Of a DNA stretch of 64,000 bases, positions 17,761 through 27,046 are shown in pieces. The stretch's first letter is position 1. Each line of letters starts with the position of its first letter. The stretch lies in NCBI GenBank assembly GCA_947465645.1, contig CANIBQ010000014.1:13265-77264 (forward strand), read 5' to 3'. This stretch comes from Acidobacteriota bacterium (GTDB lineage: Bacteria; Acidobacteriota; Vicinamibacteria; Vicinamibacterales; UBA2999). The translations under genes were made by a program, and so were the position numbers. The notes under the pieces are model-generated. The model did no database searches. It had not been told where the DNA came from and saw only the letters and a program-made list of their open reading frames with translations.

Positions 17761-19746
17761 TTAGCGGGGCAGCAGCAACAGGACGTCGCTGTCGTTGCGG
17801 AACACCTCGGTGGCGCCGAGCCGGCGCAGCGACGCCGACGTGTCGGTGCCCTCCTGGCCGAGGAACGCACCCTCGTGCACGATCGCGTGCGTGGCGCCAC
17901 CCTGGCGCAACACGTCGAGCGACAAGTCGGGATGGCGGGGCAGCTCGCTCAGCGCAAACATCAGGCGACCGTAGCTGACTGGAAACAGACCACTGTAGCC
18001 GTTCAGGATCGGTCGCTGGTGCACAAGTGAGTAGTACATCGCGCGCAGATCAAAGTCTGGATATCCAAGCGGAAGCTCCACGAGCACGCTGTCGGGCGGC
18101 AACCCCGCGGCGTGCCTGTAGATCTCGGGCGCACGGGCGGGCCTGTAGAGACGCGCCTCCGGCAGGTTGAACCTCGTTGTCGCCGACATGCCGTTCACGG
18201 TAAACGGGGCGATGGTCGCCTCCGCGAGAAACGCGACGACGCATGCGGCAAGGATGACGCGCCCCAGGCGGCGTCCTGCGAGCCAGGCGGCTCCGTACCC
18301 GCCCAGCACGGACAGCATCAACACCACGATCATGCCGTAGCGAGCGGGCACGCGGAGCCCGCTGAACCCGGGCACGTACTCAAAGAGCAGCCGGTACGGC
18401 GCCACGAGATCCAGAGGACGACCGAGCGCGGCTGGTGACGGCCCAAGTGAGAGCCAGAACGCCGCCAGCAGCGCACACACGAAGAATCCGCGAGAGCGCA
18501 TGAACGTGGCCGCGCGAGCGCGGGCGGCCGGCGACAACAGCACGACCAGCGCCAGCAGGATCGCGGCACGCAGCAGCAGTTGACTGATGTTGCCGAGCCG
18601 GACCGGAAACAGCCAGAGGTCGATGGTGACGCGCCGCATGGTGAGCGCAATCACGGCGCCGGCGCCATGGAGCACCGCGAGGACCATGAGTAGCCCGACG
18701 ACCCAACTCGCAACGTGCTCCGTGCTTGCGTGTGCCTCGCTCGTGTGTGGGGCGGGCCACGGCACCCCATCGCGCAGGCGCGACGGGGACCCCGCCCGAA
18801 GGCCCCACAGGAAGACGCCGGCAATCGCCAGCAAGAGGGGTATCGCCCCGGGAAACAGCTCGCCTTCGGCTTTCGGGTACGCCTGCGCCACGCCACCCCA
18901 CAGACGCTGCTCAGAGAACGCGGTCGCGTACGAGTAGACATCGGCTGAGAATCGCGAGACCTCGGCAATCGTGCGCGCGCCCCATACTTCGTTGCGCAGT
19001 TGCGCATACGGCAGGAGGAACGGCGCCGTTGCGGCCACAACCAGGACACCGGCGGCAAGCAATCGACTCCAGGTCTGCCGATCGCGGAGCAGACCGCGGC
19101 GCCAGACCTCCCACACCGCGTACAGGCCGGCGAAGGGCGAGAAGTAGAGCAGGTAATAGCCGCAGGACAGGTTCTGCGCGACCAGCGCAACCGATGCCCA
19201 GACGAGGGCCCGCACGCGCCGTGTTTCGAAATATCGCGTGAGCCCGTAGAACACGAACGGCATCCACTGCGACGACAACACCTGGACGTGGGATGACTGC
19301 GGAAGGCGATACGGCGCGAACGCAAACAGGAGGCCCGCGACGAAGCCGGCCAGCGCATTTCCGGTCAGCTCACGCACGAGCAAGTACATGCCGAGCCCGG
19401 AAAGGACGAACGTCGAGAGAAACACCAGGTTGTAACAGAGGATCGGGTTGTCGCTGATCAGGTACACCGGCAGGATCTGGAGGGCCTGCGGGATCAGGTG
19501 CTCCGAGTACGCGAGCGTGAGCGGCGCGGGATGAAAGATGTTGGCGTCGAAGAAGGTCGCCAGCCGCGAGAGGTCCCCTCCGAGGATCGCGAGAATCTGC
19601 TCGCAATCCCAGGCCAGGATCCACATGTTGAGGACGGAATCCCCGAGATCCCAGGCGACATCCCGCCCGAGTCCGAGGGCGAGGGGCCAGGTCGCGGCGA
19701 TCGTGATCGCGAGATACGCGGCCAGCGCGTGAGACGCGCGCTGCAT
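17761..19746 (-). CDS. Large polytopic membrane protein, GT-C glycosyltransferase-like
   Basis: A 661-residue inner-membrane protein with about 12 hydrophobic segments and a soluble C-terminal region (about 520-661). After the first helix comes a periplasmic loop with GDSVLNMW, where the Asp could be catalytic as in polyprenyl-phosphate-sugar GT-C enzymes, and then FHPAPLTLAYSEHLIP. The topology fits GT-C glycosyltransferases or the related YfhO group, but I cannot name a donor or acceptor. Its ATG overlaps the stop of the preceding transporter gene (TGATG at 19744-19748), so translation is probably coupled to it. Confidence 0.72.
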   Translation of the reverse strand: MQRASHALAAYLAITIAATWPLALGLGRDVAWDLGDSVLNMWILAWDCEQILAILGGDLSRLATFFDANIFHPAPLTLAYSEHLIPQALQILPVYLISDNPILCYNLVFLSTFVLSGLGMYLLVRELTGNALAGFVAGLLFAFAPYRLPQSSHVQVLSSQWMPFVFYGLTRYFETRRVRALVWASVALVAQNLSCGYYLLYFSPFAGLYAVWEVWRRGLLRDRQTWSRLLAAGVLVVAATAPFLLPYAQLRNEVWGARTIAEVSRFSADVYSYATAFSEQRLWGGVAQAYPKAEGELFPGAIPLLLAIAGVFLWGLRAGSPSRLRDGVPWPAPHTSEAHASTEHVASWVVGLLMVLAVLHGAGAVIALTMRRVTIDLWLFPVRLGNISQLLLRAAILLALVVLLSPAARARAATFMRSRGFFVCALLAAFWLSLGPSPAALGRPLDLVAPYRLLFEYVPGFSGLRVPARYGMIVVLMLSVLGGYGAAWLAGRRLGRVILAACVVAFLAEATIAPFTVNGMSATTRFNLPEARLYRPARAPEIYRHAAGLPPDSVLVELPLGYPDFDLRAMYYSLVHQRPILNGYSGLFPVSYGRLMFALSELPRHPDLSLDVLRQGGATHAIVHEGAFLGQEGTDTSASLRRLGATEVFRNDSDVLLLLPR

Positions 19747-20792
19747 CAGTCGGCCGAGGAGGCGTCGGGCACGGCTTCCTCGAACAGCACCTGGAGGATG
19801 GCCGCCGTCGGGATCGCGAGAATCGCGCCGACGATACCGAGCAGGGATCCGCCGAACAGCAACGCGATGATCACGAAGCTCGCGTTGATGCCGAGCTGCC
19901 GCGACATCACCTTCGGCACGAGCACATGGTTCTCGAGCTGCTGCTGGGCGAAGAAGAACACCGCCACGCCGAGCGCCATCGTCGGCGACACCGAGAACGC
20001 CACCGCGATCGCCGGCACCGCAGCGAGGATCGGCCCGACGATCGGAATGAGTTCACCGACAGCGGCGATCAGCGCCAGCACGTAGAAATACGGCACGCCG
20101 ATGAGGAACAGTCCGATGGCCGCGCTGCCGCCGATGATTCCGCCGAGGAGAAGCTGTCCGCCGAGCCACGCGCTCACCTTGTGTGACACCCGGGCCGAGG
20201 CGTCTTCCACGCGCGCCCGCTCGCGTCGCGGGAATATCCGCACGAACGACGTGACGATCGCGTTCGACTCCAGCAGCAGGTAAAACGCGAGGATCAGGAT
20301 CGTGACGATGCCGAAGATGCCACCGACGAAGCCCCACACCGCGCCGACGATGGTGCCGACGGTGTCGGTGCCGTTTCCCGGCGCCTGCGCCACGGCCTCG
20401 CGAACGCTCAGCTCACGGCTGAGCAGCCCCCGATCGATCAACCACACCTGCGCCCGGTGGAGCATGTCGGGAAACGCCGCCCAGAGCGCGCGCGCCTGGT
20501 CGATGAGCGGCGGGATCACCAGCAGACCGACACCGACGATGACGCCGATGAAGCATACGTAGATGACGAGGATGGCGGCCCATCGAGGCATCGGCTTTGA
20601 TGTGCCCGGGAGCTTCCTGCGCTGGAGCCGCGCCACCAGCGGTGCGAGCCCGATTGCGACGAGGGCGCTGACGTACACCAGGAGGATGGCGTCGCGCGTG
20701 AGAAAGAGCGCCCAACCTACGGCGATCGTGACCGCGAAGCCGACGAGAGCGTAGCGGATGAGCGCCCGCGGCGCGTCTGGTCTGGCTGTCAC
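19746..20792 (-). CDS. AI-2E family transporter
   Basis: A 348-residue permease with about eight hydrophobic segments, typical of the AI-2E/PerM family. Characteristic regions are visible, including a central soluble stretch with ARVEDASARVSHKVSAWLGGQ, and GELIPIVGPILAAVPA near the C-terminal half. The family includes the quorum-signal exporter TqsA and Na+/H+ antiporters, so the substrate cannot be named. It is the first gene of a coupled pair with the GT-C-like protein. Confidence 0.88.
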   Translation of the reverse strand: MTARPDAPRALIRYALVGFAVTIAVGWALFLTRDAILLVYVSALVAIGLAPLVARLQRRKLPGTSKPMPRWAAILVIYVCFIGVIVGVGLLVIPPLIDQARALWAAFPDMLHRAQVWLIDRGLLSRELSVREAVAQAPGNGTDTVGTIVGAVWGFVGGIFGIVTILILAFYLLLESNAIVTSFVRIFPRRERARVEDASARVSHKVSAWLGGQLLLGGIIGGSAAIGLFLIGVPYFYVLALIAAVGELIPIVGPILAAVPAIAVAFSVSPTMALGVAVFFFAQQQLENHVLVPKVMSRQLGINASFVIIALLFGGSLLGIVGAILAIPTAAILQVLFEEAVPDASSAD

Positions 20793-20801
20793 GCGCGACT
20801 G

Positions 20802-22037
20802 CTATCGACTGTCCCGCTGCAGGTAATCGCGGGTGAATGCCCCGATGTCCGCATAAATCGACTCGAGCTCCTTCGGGTTCGCGAGGAAGACGATGCGGAA
20901 GTGTCCGCGCTCGGGGGCCATACCGAAGCCCGAGCCGTATACGCAGAGGATGCCGGTCTCTCGCAGCAGCGCCAGCACGTAGTCTTCATCCGTTCGTCCC
21001 GGAGGCAGCGAGACCGAGGGCATCGCATAGAAGGCGGCCCGCGGGCTGACGCACCGCATGCCGGGAATCGCGTTGAGCGACTCGGTGGTGATGCGGGCGC
21101 GCTCGGCGAGCGCCTGGCGGAACGCGACCTGGTGCGACCGGTCGCCCGTCAACGCCGGCGCCACGGCGTACTGCATCGGTCCCGGGCTGCAGAGCCGGCC
21201 GTCGGCCAGCTTCTTCATCGCCGCCAGCGCGTCGTCGAGGCGCGGGGTGGCGGAGACCGTCAACCATCCCGTGCGCCAGCCGGGCGCGAGGTACGCCTTC
21301 GACAGGCTCGACAGCGAAATGATCGCCGCGTCAGGGTCGAGCGTGCCGAGCAGCGGTACCGGGCCGTCGAAGCCAATCTCCCCGTACACCTCGTCGGCGA
21401 CGATCGCGAGGTTGTGCTCGTCGGCGAGCGCGAGGATCGCGCGACGCATCGCCGGGGGATAGACCGCCCCGGTGGGGTTGTTGGGATCGATGAGGACGAG
21501 CACCCGCGCCCTGTCGGTCACGAGGCCGCGAAGGTGATCGATGTCGGGCTGCCACTCGCGATCGGGATCTGTCCGGTAGTACTTCGGCCGCGCGTTGATC
21601 TTTGCCATCACCGCCGTGTACAGCGGGTAGGTCGGCGATGGCACGAGCACTTCGTCACCTTCGTCAACCAGCGCGTTGAGCGCCAGGTCGATCGCCTCGG
21701 ACGTGCCGGTTGTGATGAGGACGCGCTCGGGGGTCATCGCCACGCCGCGCGCGCGATAGTCGGCCGCCACGGCCTCGCGCGCGGCGGGAATCCCGGCTGA
21801 TGGGAGGTAACCGTTGTGGCCGTCGCGCATCGCGCGCGTGGCCGCCTCGACGAGGTGAGGCGGAGTCTGAAAACCGAAGGCGACGGGATCGCCGATATTC
21901 AGGTACCGGACGCGCATGCCCCGGGCCTCGACCGCCTTGGCCTCCGCCACGATGTTGCGGATCGCGTAGGAGAATCGATTGACCCGGGCAGCCACCGGGA
22001 TCGAACGGGCGGTCCTGGACGTCGACATTTTCCCCAT
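20802..22037 (-). CDS. PLP-dependent aminotransferase, class I/II (alanine-type)
   Basis: Cytoplasmic fold-type I aminotransferase, about 411 residues. Motifs include YLNIGDPVAFGF, NGYLPSAGIPAAREA, LITTGTSEAIDLALNAL, DPNNPTGAVYP, VADEVYGEIGF and the PLP-lysine region SLSSLSKAYLAPGWRTGW. These fit AlaA/AspC-like enzymes, with alanine-pyruvate type most likely. The frame is open further upstream; ATG 22037 was chosen, with ATG 22028 as an alternative, because the conserved part begins soon after. It starts 115 bases from the divergent VWA gene. A second, unlike aminotransferase is at 30834-31994. Confidence 0.85.
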   Translation of the reverse strand: MGKMSTSRTARSIPVAARVNRFSYAIRNIVAEAKAVEARGMRVRYLNIGDPVAFGFQTPPHLVEAATRAMRDGHNGYLPSAGIPAAREAVAADYRARGVAMTPERVLITTGTSEAIDLALNALVDEGDEVLVPSPTYPLYTAVMAKINARPKYYRTDPDREWQPDIDHLRGLVTDRARVLVLIDPNNPTGAVYPPAMRRAILALADEHNLAIVADEVYGEIGFDGPVPLLGTLDPDAAIISLSSLSKAYLAPGWRTGWLTVSATPRLDDALAAMKKLADGRLCSPGPMQYAVAPALTGDRSHQVAFRQALAERARITTESLNAIPGMRCVSPRAAFYAMPSVSLPPGRTDEDYVLALLRETGILCVYGSGFGMAPERGHFRIVFLANPKELESIYADIGAFTRDYLQRDSR

Positions 22038-22152
22038 CTTACACGTCGGCGTGGGCGATGCTGGAGTTACACAGCTCAGCCGCGAATCGTGTAACACTTA
22101 CATGGCTCGGGACGTCTTGGTGCGGCCGTTGGCTGCGGATAGCCGTAAATCA

Positions 22153-23157
22153 ATGATTTTCCTAGGGAGAACGTCTGGCAAGCGCATTGAAACGATCGCT
22201 GGCGTGAAGCGGCGTAGGTTAGCTCCCCTTGTGCTGACTGCGATGTTCCTCGCAGACGCGTTCTCGGTGGTCAACGCCCAGGACGCGCAGTCCCAGATCA
22301 CATTTCGTGCGGGCGTCGAGGTGGTTACCGTCGGCACCGCCGTGCGCGACGGCCGCGGCCGCGTGATCCGCGACCTCGAGAAATCCGACTTTCAGGTCAT
22401 CGACAGCGGATCCCCGATCGAAATCCGGGATTTTTACGCCGGCGACTCGCCGATCAGCCTTGCCGTGCTGCTCGACATCAGCGGCAGCATGGCGGTGGGC
22501 GGCAACATGGACCGCGCCCGTCACGCCGTCAATATCGCGATGTCGAACCTCAGGCACGGCAGCGACGAAGCGGCCCTCTTCACGTTCGACTCAAAGCTCC
22601 AGGAAGTCGTGTCGTTCACGACCGACCTCGATCGCGTCCGCCGTGTGAGCCTCGAGGGGCATCCGTGGGGCATGACGTCCCTCTATGACGCCATCGGTGC
22701 CGCGGCCAAGTCGGTCGCCGGACGCGGCAATCATCATCGTGCGCTTCTCGTCATCACCGACGGTGTCGATACCGGCAGCCGCATGAGCGCCCCGGAGGTC
22801 TCGGGCATCGCCAGTTCGATCGACGTCCCGGCCTATCTGCTCACGGTCGTGAACCCAGCGGATCATCCAGGCGGCGAGTTTGCCGTCATCCAGACCGACG
22901 GCGCGGCAGCGTCGGCTGCCACGCTCGCCGATCTCTCCCGGTGGACCGGCGGCGACATGCGTATAGCCAGCGAACCCGAGCAGACCATCGAGGCCCTGCA
23001 GGATCTCTTTCTGGAGCTGCGACATCAGTACCTCATCACCTTCGAGCCCGGGGCGCGCCCTGGCTGGCACCCGCTCGAGATTCGTACGCGGAAGAAGAAC
23101 CTGATCGTTCATGCGCGGAGCGGGTACATCTCGGGTCCGGCGCGATCGAGTAATTGA
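22153..23157 (+). CDS. Secreted VWA-domain protein (Acidobacteria type)
   Basis: An exported protein of about 334 residues. A basic N-terminus and hydrophobic segment (LAPLVLTAMFLADAF, ending VNAQD) form a signal peptide. It is followed by a beta-sandwich-like segment with VVTVGTAVRDGRGRVIRDL and then a von Willebrand factor A domain with an intact MIDAS start, LLDISGSM. The C-terminal YLITFEPGARPGWHPLEIRTR resembles proteins widespread in Acidobacteria and annotated as VWFA-domain proteins. Role unknown, perhaps adhesion or surface-complex assembly. The start could also be ATG 22102 or a GTG near 22204. It is followed after 28 bases by an OmpA-family gene. A paralogue is at 51677-52720. Confidence 0.82.
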   Translation: MIFLGRTSGKRIETIAGVKRRRLAPLVLTAMFLADAFSVVNAQDAQSQITFRAGVEVVTVGTAVRDGRGRVIRDLEKSDFQVIDSGSPIEIRDFYAGDSPISLAVLLDISGSMAVGGNMDRARHAVNIAMSNLRHGSDEAALFTFDSKLQEVVSFTTDLDRVRRVSLEGHPWGMTSLYDAIGAAAKSVAGRGNHHRALLVITDGVDTGSRMSAPEVSGIASSIDVPAYLLTVVNPADHPGGEFAVIQTDGAAASAATLADLSRWTGGDMRIASEPEQTIEALQDLFLELRHQYLITFEPGARPGWHPLEIRTRKKNLIVHARSGYISGPARSSN

Positions 23158-23185
23158 ATCGGAGTCAACGTTGGAGGAGCACATC

Positions 23186-23881
23186 ATGCGGAAGAGTTTG
23201 TTCACAGCCTCAGTCCTGACGCTCGCGGTCGCGGTCGCCCCGGCATGCGCGACGAAGAAGTTCGTGCGCACCGAGGTCGGCAACGTCAACTCGAAGGTCG
23301 ACACCGTCAGCGGCACCCTCGAGAAGACACAGGAGCGAGTCGGACAGAATGAGGCGCGCATCGGGTCTGTCGACCAGAAGGCCGAAGCGGCTGGCAAGGC
23401 CGCGGCGGATGCGCGCGGCGCAGCCGGCCAGGCGCAGACCGCCGCTGATGCGGCGGCCGCAAACGCCAGGGCCGTCGGCACGCGCGTAGAGGCAGTCGCC
23501 GCCGACGTCGCGGCGACGCGCAAGCTGGTCTACGAAGTGACGCTCAGCGAGGACCAGGGCAACTTCAAGTTCGGAGCGACCGAGCTGCCGGACGAAGCCA
23601 AGATGCGTCTCGACCAGGTCGTCACGTCACTCAAGACGGACCCGAAGCTCGTGTACATCGAGATCGAGGGCCACACCGACAACGTGGGCTCGCAGGAGCT
23701 CAACGAGAGGCTGGGGATGGAGCGCGCTGAAGCGGTGAAGCGCTATCTCTACGAACAGCACCAGGTCCCGCTGCACAAGATCAACGTGATCAGCTACGGC
23801 GAGGACAAGCCGGTTGCGCCGAACAATACCCGCGTGGGCCGCGCGCAGAATCGTCGCGTCGTCGTGAAGGTGCTCTCGTAG
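23186..23881 (+). CDS. OmpA-family lipoprotein with Ala-rich coiled coil
   Basis: A 231-residue envelope protein. The lipoprotein-like signal ends VAPACATKKF. A long alanine-rich helix (about 30-110) with heptad-like VDTVSG, VDQKAEAA and AAADARG repeats is probably a coiled coil or trimer. The C-terminal OmpA domain (about 120-231) has IEGHTDNVGSQELNERL and GEDKPVAPNNTRVGRAQNRRV, so it should bind peptidoglycan. GGAGGAG lies about eight bases before the ATG. It follows the VWA gene and may share its mRNA. Its stop precedes the GTGCAC repeat cluster. Confidence 0.88.
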   Translation: MRKSLFTASVLTLAVAVAPACATKKFVRTEVGNVNSKVDTVSGTLEKTQERVGQNEARIGSVDQKAEAAGKAAADARGAAGQAQTAADAAAANARAVGTRVEAVAADVAATRKLVYEVTLSEDQGNFKFGATELPDEAKMRLDQVVTSLKTDPKLVYIEIEGHTDNVGSQELNERLGMERAEAVKRYLYEQHQVPLHKINVISYGEDKPVAPNNTRVGRAQNRRVVVKVLS

Positions 23882-23894
23882 TTCAAAGTGCAAG

Positions 23895-23966
23895 GTGCAC
23901 TGTGCACGGGTGCCCGTGCACGGTGCACGTGCACCTGCACAGTGCACCCGCCCTTTGCACGTGCAC
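23895..23966. repeat. Cluster of seven GTGCAC palindromes
   Basis: GTGCAC occurs at 23895, 23902, 23916, 23923, 23929, 23942 and 23961. Two larger palindromes are included: one at 23902-23921 with 9-base arms and a two-base centre, and the perfect 14-mer GGTGCACGTGCACC at 23922-23935. The cluster fills the 98-base gap between two convergent genes. It could fold as stacked hairpins in RNA from either strand. It has no U-tract. Confidence 0.9.
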
Positions 23967-23979
23967 CTGCACGTTGCAC

Positions 23980-24630
23980 CTAACGCAAGACCGCTAGATT
24001 GGTCCGCGCCCTCGCGAGTTCCTTTCCCGCTTCGCTCACAATCACTTCATACACCCCATTTCGATCGAGCAGCCGCCCGTCGAATCGCGCGATGAGCGTG
24101 CCGCCGAGGACAGGCTCGGTTTGGCCCGGCACGGCCGGAGCGGCGGGATAGGGCAGCGGCAGGCCCTGGACGCGCGCGCCGTAGCGCGGGAATCGTTCGA
24201 TGTTGCGCGGGTCGACTGGCGGCGGCGCCCCTCGCCCGGTCGCCACGAGGCGCACGTCGTATTGAGGAACGCCGACGTAGGTGTTCTGCGGGTGAAAGGT
24301 CAGCTCGACGAAGAACTCGAGTTGATCCGGCGCCACGGCGAGCAGGTCGAGTGCCTGACGCTGACTGAGCGTGCGGTTGCCGTTGCGCGCCCGGGTTTCC
24401 GCCTCCACCTCGACTCGACGGAACGGTGTGACGACCTCGATGTAGTCGACAGGGGCCCGGCCGATCGGGATGCGGTACGGCTGGTGGAACCGCACGCGCA
24501 CCGATTCGACGCGCGCATGGCCGATCGCAATCGCCTCCTCGATCGAGCGCCGGTCGAGCGACGTCTCGTAGGCGGAGACGGCGGTGGCGGTCAGCACCGC
24601 GGCGACAAAAAAACGGCCCGTCTGCGCCAC
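23980..24630 (-). CDS. Hypothetical exported protein
   Basis: About 216 residues. GTG 24630 gives a compact signal peptide (FFVAAVLTATAVSAYE), but the open frame runs to 24684 and no clear ribosome binding site decides it. The mature part is beta-rich, with VESVRVRFHQPYRIPIG, PFRRVEVEAETRARNGN and a region VGVPQYDVRLVATGRGAPPP. I do not recognise the family. It converges on the OmpA gene across the GTGCAC cluster and is 78 bases downstream of the CHRD gene on the same strand. Confidence 0.62.
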   Translation of the reverse strand: MAQTGRFFVAAVLTATAVSAYETSLDRRSIEEAIAIGHARVESVRVRFHQPYRIPIGRAPVDYIEVVTPFRRVEVEAETRARNGNRTLSQRQALDLLAVAPDQLEFFVELTFHPQNTYVGVPQYDVRLVATGRGAPPPVDPRNIERFPRYGARVQGLPLPYPAAPAVPGQTEPVLGGTLIARFDGRLLDRNGVYEVIVSEAGKELARARTNLAVLR

Positions 24631-24708
24631 GGGAGGGATCGTAGCGCACACGGGCCTCTGGTGGGTCGAAGGAGACGCGCCCACCGCGCCTGACTCAGCG
24701 GCGTCGAC

Positions 24709-25254
24709 CTACCGATCGGGCTTGCAGACGTTGATCGCGAAGAACGGATTCGCCGCCCGGCCTTCCGCGCTGCCCTGGGGGCACATGTTGATGCGGATTT
24801 CGCCCCCGGCATTTGCCGTTGTGTGGAAGTTGATGTAGCAGTTACCGCTGGAGCACGCTTCGAAGACGTCGAGCAGCTTCGTCACGCCCTGCTGCGGGCG
24901 CAGCGTCAAGTCGCTTTGCGTCCACGTCCATGCCAGCGTGAAATCATCCGACGTGCGAAGCGGCAGGCCCGGGATGTTCATCACTGTCGGCCCTGAGGCG
25001 CCTGGCCCACCCACATGAATATGGCCCGCCGTGAGGTCGACGATATTGTGCACGCGCGCCGTGCAGGCGATCTCCGAGCTGAGACGGTTGAGCGTGCAAC
25101 TGGCCGTCGCGACCCCGGCAGAGGCGATGGGCGGCGTTTCGAAGGCACCGGAACCGCTGCCGGCGATGGTGACCGTGTCCTGGGCGGATGCGGGTGCAGA
25201 CAGCAGCAGGAAGCAGGCGGCTACGCCGGCACAGCTCCCGAAAAGCTTTTTCAT
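24709..25254 (-). CDS. Exported CHRD-domain protein
   Basis: A 181-residue secreted protein. The signal peptide ends APASAQ. The remainder is a CHRD domain, recognisable from LTAGHIHVGGPGASGPTV and CYINFHTTANAGGEIRINMC. CHRD domains occur in chordin and in many bacterial secreted proteins; a binding role is usual but not specific. Two cysteine pairs may form disulfides. AAGGAG is nine bases before the ATG, which selects 25254 over the longer frame. Confidence 0.85.
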   Translation of the reverse strand: MKKLFGSCAGVAACFLLLSAPASAQDTVTIAGSGSGAFETPPIASAGVATASCTLNRLSSEIACTARVHNIVDLTAGHIHVGGPGASGPTVMNIPGLPLRTSDDFTLAWTWTQSDLTLRPQQGVTKLLDVFEACSSGNCYINFHTTANAGGEIRINMCPQGSAEGRAANPFFAINVCKPDR

Positions 25255-25398
25255 CGTTGTGATCTCCTTGGTCGAGGGTGAAGGGCGCGGAATCCGCAGC
25301 AGGAAGCAGACCAGCCCAGCCGCGAGTAGGATCAACGGGATACGGCGGATCCGGCAGGGATCGGCTTACGGACGACGAAAGCTCTTTCGCGGTGTGAC

Positions 25399-26139
25399 AT
25401 GGAACTGACTGACCGGGTCGCTCTGATAACCGGGGGAAAGCGCATCGGGGCGGTCGTCGCCACCGAGCTGGCACGGCGCGGCGCCGACGTCGCGCTGGTC
25501 TACCGGACCTCGCGCACCGAGGCCGATGAAACGGCGCAAGCCGTGCGGGAATTCGGCCGCCGATCGGTCGTCCTGCAGGCGGATCTGCGGCAGCCGGACG
25601 CCGGCGACCGAGTGGTCGAGGATGCGGTCGGCGCGCTTGGACGACTCGACATCCTGGTCAACATGGCGTCGATCTACCGGAAGAAGCCGCTGGACACGCT
25701 GGAAGTGGCCGACTGGGACGCCCAGATGGCCGTGGATCTTCGTGCGGCCTGGCTCTGCGCCCGGGCGGCAGTACCGCATATGCGGCGGCTGCGCGGGGGG
25801 CGCATCATCAACTTTTCGGACTGGATCGCGCGAAGCGGGCGTCCGCGATACGTGGGTTACCTGCCGTACTACGTGGCCAAGGCAGGAGTCATCGCGCTCA
25901 CCGAGGCGCTGGCCCTGGAGCTCGCCCCGGATCAGATCCTGGTGAACGCGGTGGCCCCCGGACCGATCGTTGCGCCCGAGGGAACCAGCGACGAGGAGTT
26001 TGCGACGGTGGAGCGTGCGACGCCGGTGGGACGGTGGGGTGGCGAACTGGAGATAGCCAAGGCGATCGTCGCGCTGGTGGAAAGCGACTTCATCACCGGC
26101 GAGACGCTCCGCGTCGACGGCGGGCGGCACCTTCAGTAG
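25399..26139 (+). CDS. Short-chain dehydrogenase/reductase
   Basis: A 246-residue NAD(P)-dependent oxidoreductase with a Rossmann fold. It has the cofactor motif VALITGGKRIGA, with the Arg typical of pteridine-reductase-like SDRs, NMASIYRK (an NNAG variant), catalytic Ser in NFSDWIA, and the YxxxK site in YLPYYVAKAG. FabG-like C-terminal DFITGETLRVDGG is present. Substrate unknown; pteridine or 3-oxoacyl reduction are possible. The gene diverges from the CHRD gene and precedes convergent minus-strand genes. Confidence 0.85.
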   Translation: MELTDRVALITGGKRIGAVVATELARRGADVALVYRTSRTEADETAQAVREFGRRSVVLQADLRQPDAGDRVVEDAVGALGRLDILVNMASIYRKKPLDTLEVADWDAQMAVDLRAAWLCARAAVPHMRRLRGGRIINFSDWIARSGRPRYVGYLPYYVAKAGVIALTEALALELAPDQILVNAVAPGPIVAPEGTSDEEFATVERATPVGRWGGELEIAKAIVALVESDFITGETLRVDGGRHLQ

Positions 26140-26191
26140 CTGGGTGGCTCCCCAGCCACCGAGCTGCGTACCGGGACGCGCAGGGGCGAGC

Positions 26192-27046
26192 CTACGCGAT
26201 TGCGCCGACGCGTTCGAGGATGGCGTTGAGCGTTGACGCTGCGCCCATCAGCGGGAGATTGCTGATGTAGAAATGGCGGACCCCGATATCCATCATCGCC
26301 CGCAGCGTCCGCGCGCAGACATCCACCGCCGTGGCGCCCGCGGCAAACTCAGCGGCAAGCGGTTCGACGGGCACCGGGAGGAACTGCCTCAGCACGGAAA
26401 GCGTCTTCGGATTCGCGCTTCGGTAGTAGAAGACCCCAAACATCCCAGGCAGTCGGTCGAGCCCACGGCGCCGCGCCTCGTTGACGAACCGCTCGACCGG
26501 CGCCACGTCCAGGTGGCTGACGATCTGGGTGAGATAGAATTCAGCGGCAAACGACTCGTCCGTGAGGTAGTCGGCCTGTCGAGACGCGTCGGCGTAGGGA
26601 TTGGCCCATCCCCCCAGGTTCAAGCGTGGCTCGCGTGCCCGGATTTCGCGCCGCAGCTCCCACGCATGGTTCACGCACCGCGGTCGGCCGACGCTCTTAT
26701 CGCCGCCCAGGACGACGAGCGACGGAAATCCGTGCTGCCACGCCTGCTCCGCGTACCCGAGACAGAAGTCGAGCGAATGCTTGGTTGTCAGGAACGGCAC
26801 GACATGGTCGCGCGGCACGTCGCGCCCCAGATTCGTGACGAGGTGCCGGAGGTTGTGCTCCTCCTCGGTGCCAACCGCGCTGTCGGTGAGAAAGACGGCG
26901 ATGTCCTGGCGCGTCAACGACCGGATCGCGTGGTACATGTCGATCCAGGCGTCCATGCCTTCCATCGAATTCAGCTCCGCCCGTGGCGGACGCAGTTCCG
27001 CCGCGATCACGGTCGTTCCTGACCGAAGCGAATCGAGCAGTGTCAC
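26192..27046 (-). CDS. Methylenetetrahydrofolate-reductase-like protein
   Basis: About 284 residues. The stretch VIAAELRPPRAEL at the start, a central LVVLGGDKSVG, the helix-rich YLTDESFAAEFYLTQIVSHLD and the following GVFYYRSA resemble the MTHFR TIM-barrel family, which binds FAD and folate. The match is at family level only, so an alternative folate or methyl-transfer role is possible. The frame is open far upstream. GTG 27046 is chosen because it overlaps the TGA of the upstream peptidase gene (GTGA, 27043-27046), a classic coupled start, and the conserved part begins there. Confidence 0.65.
   Translation of the reverse strand: MTLLDSLRSGTTVIAAELRPPRAELNSMEGMDAWIDMYHAIRSLTRQDIAVFLTDSAVGTEEEHNLRHLVTNLGRDVPRDHVVPFLTTKHSLDFCLGYAEQAWQHGFPSLVVLGGDKSVGRPRCVNHAWELRREIRAREPRLNLGGWANPYADASRQADYLTDESFAAEFYLTQIVSHLDVAPVERFVNEARRRGLDRLPGMFGVFYYRSANPKTLSVLRQFLPVPVEPLAAEFAAGATAVDVCARTLRAMMDIGVRHFYISNLPLMGAASTLNAILERVGAIA

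Noticed and set aside
23895..23966. Possible CRISPR array
   Set aside because: The GTGCAC repeats are six bases, irregularly spaced and lack repeat-spacer structure.
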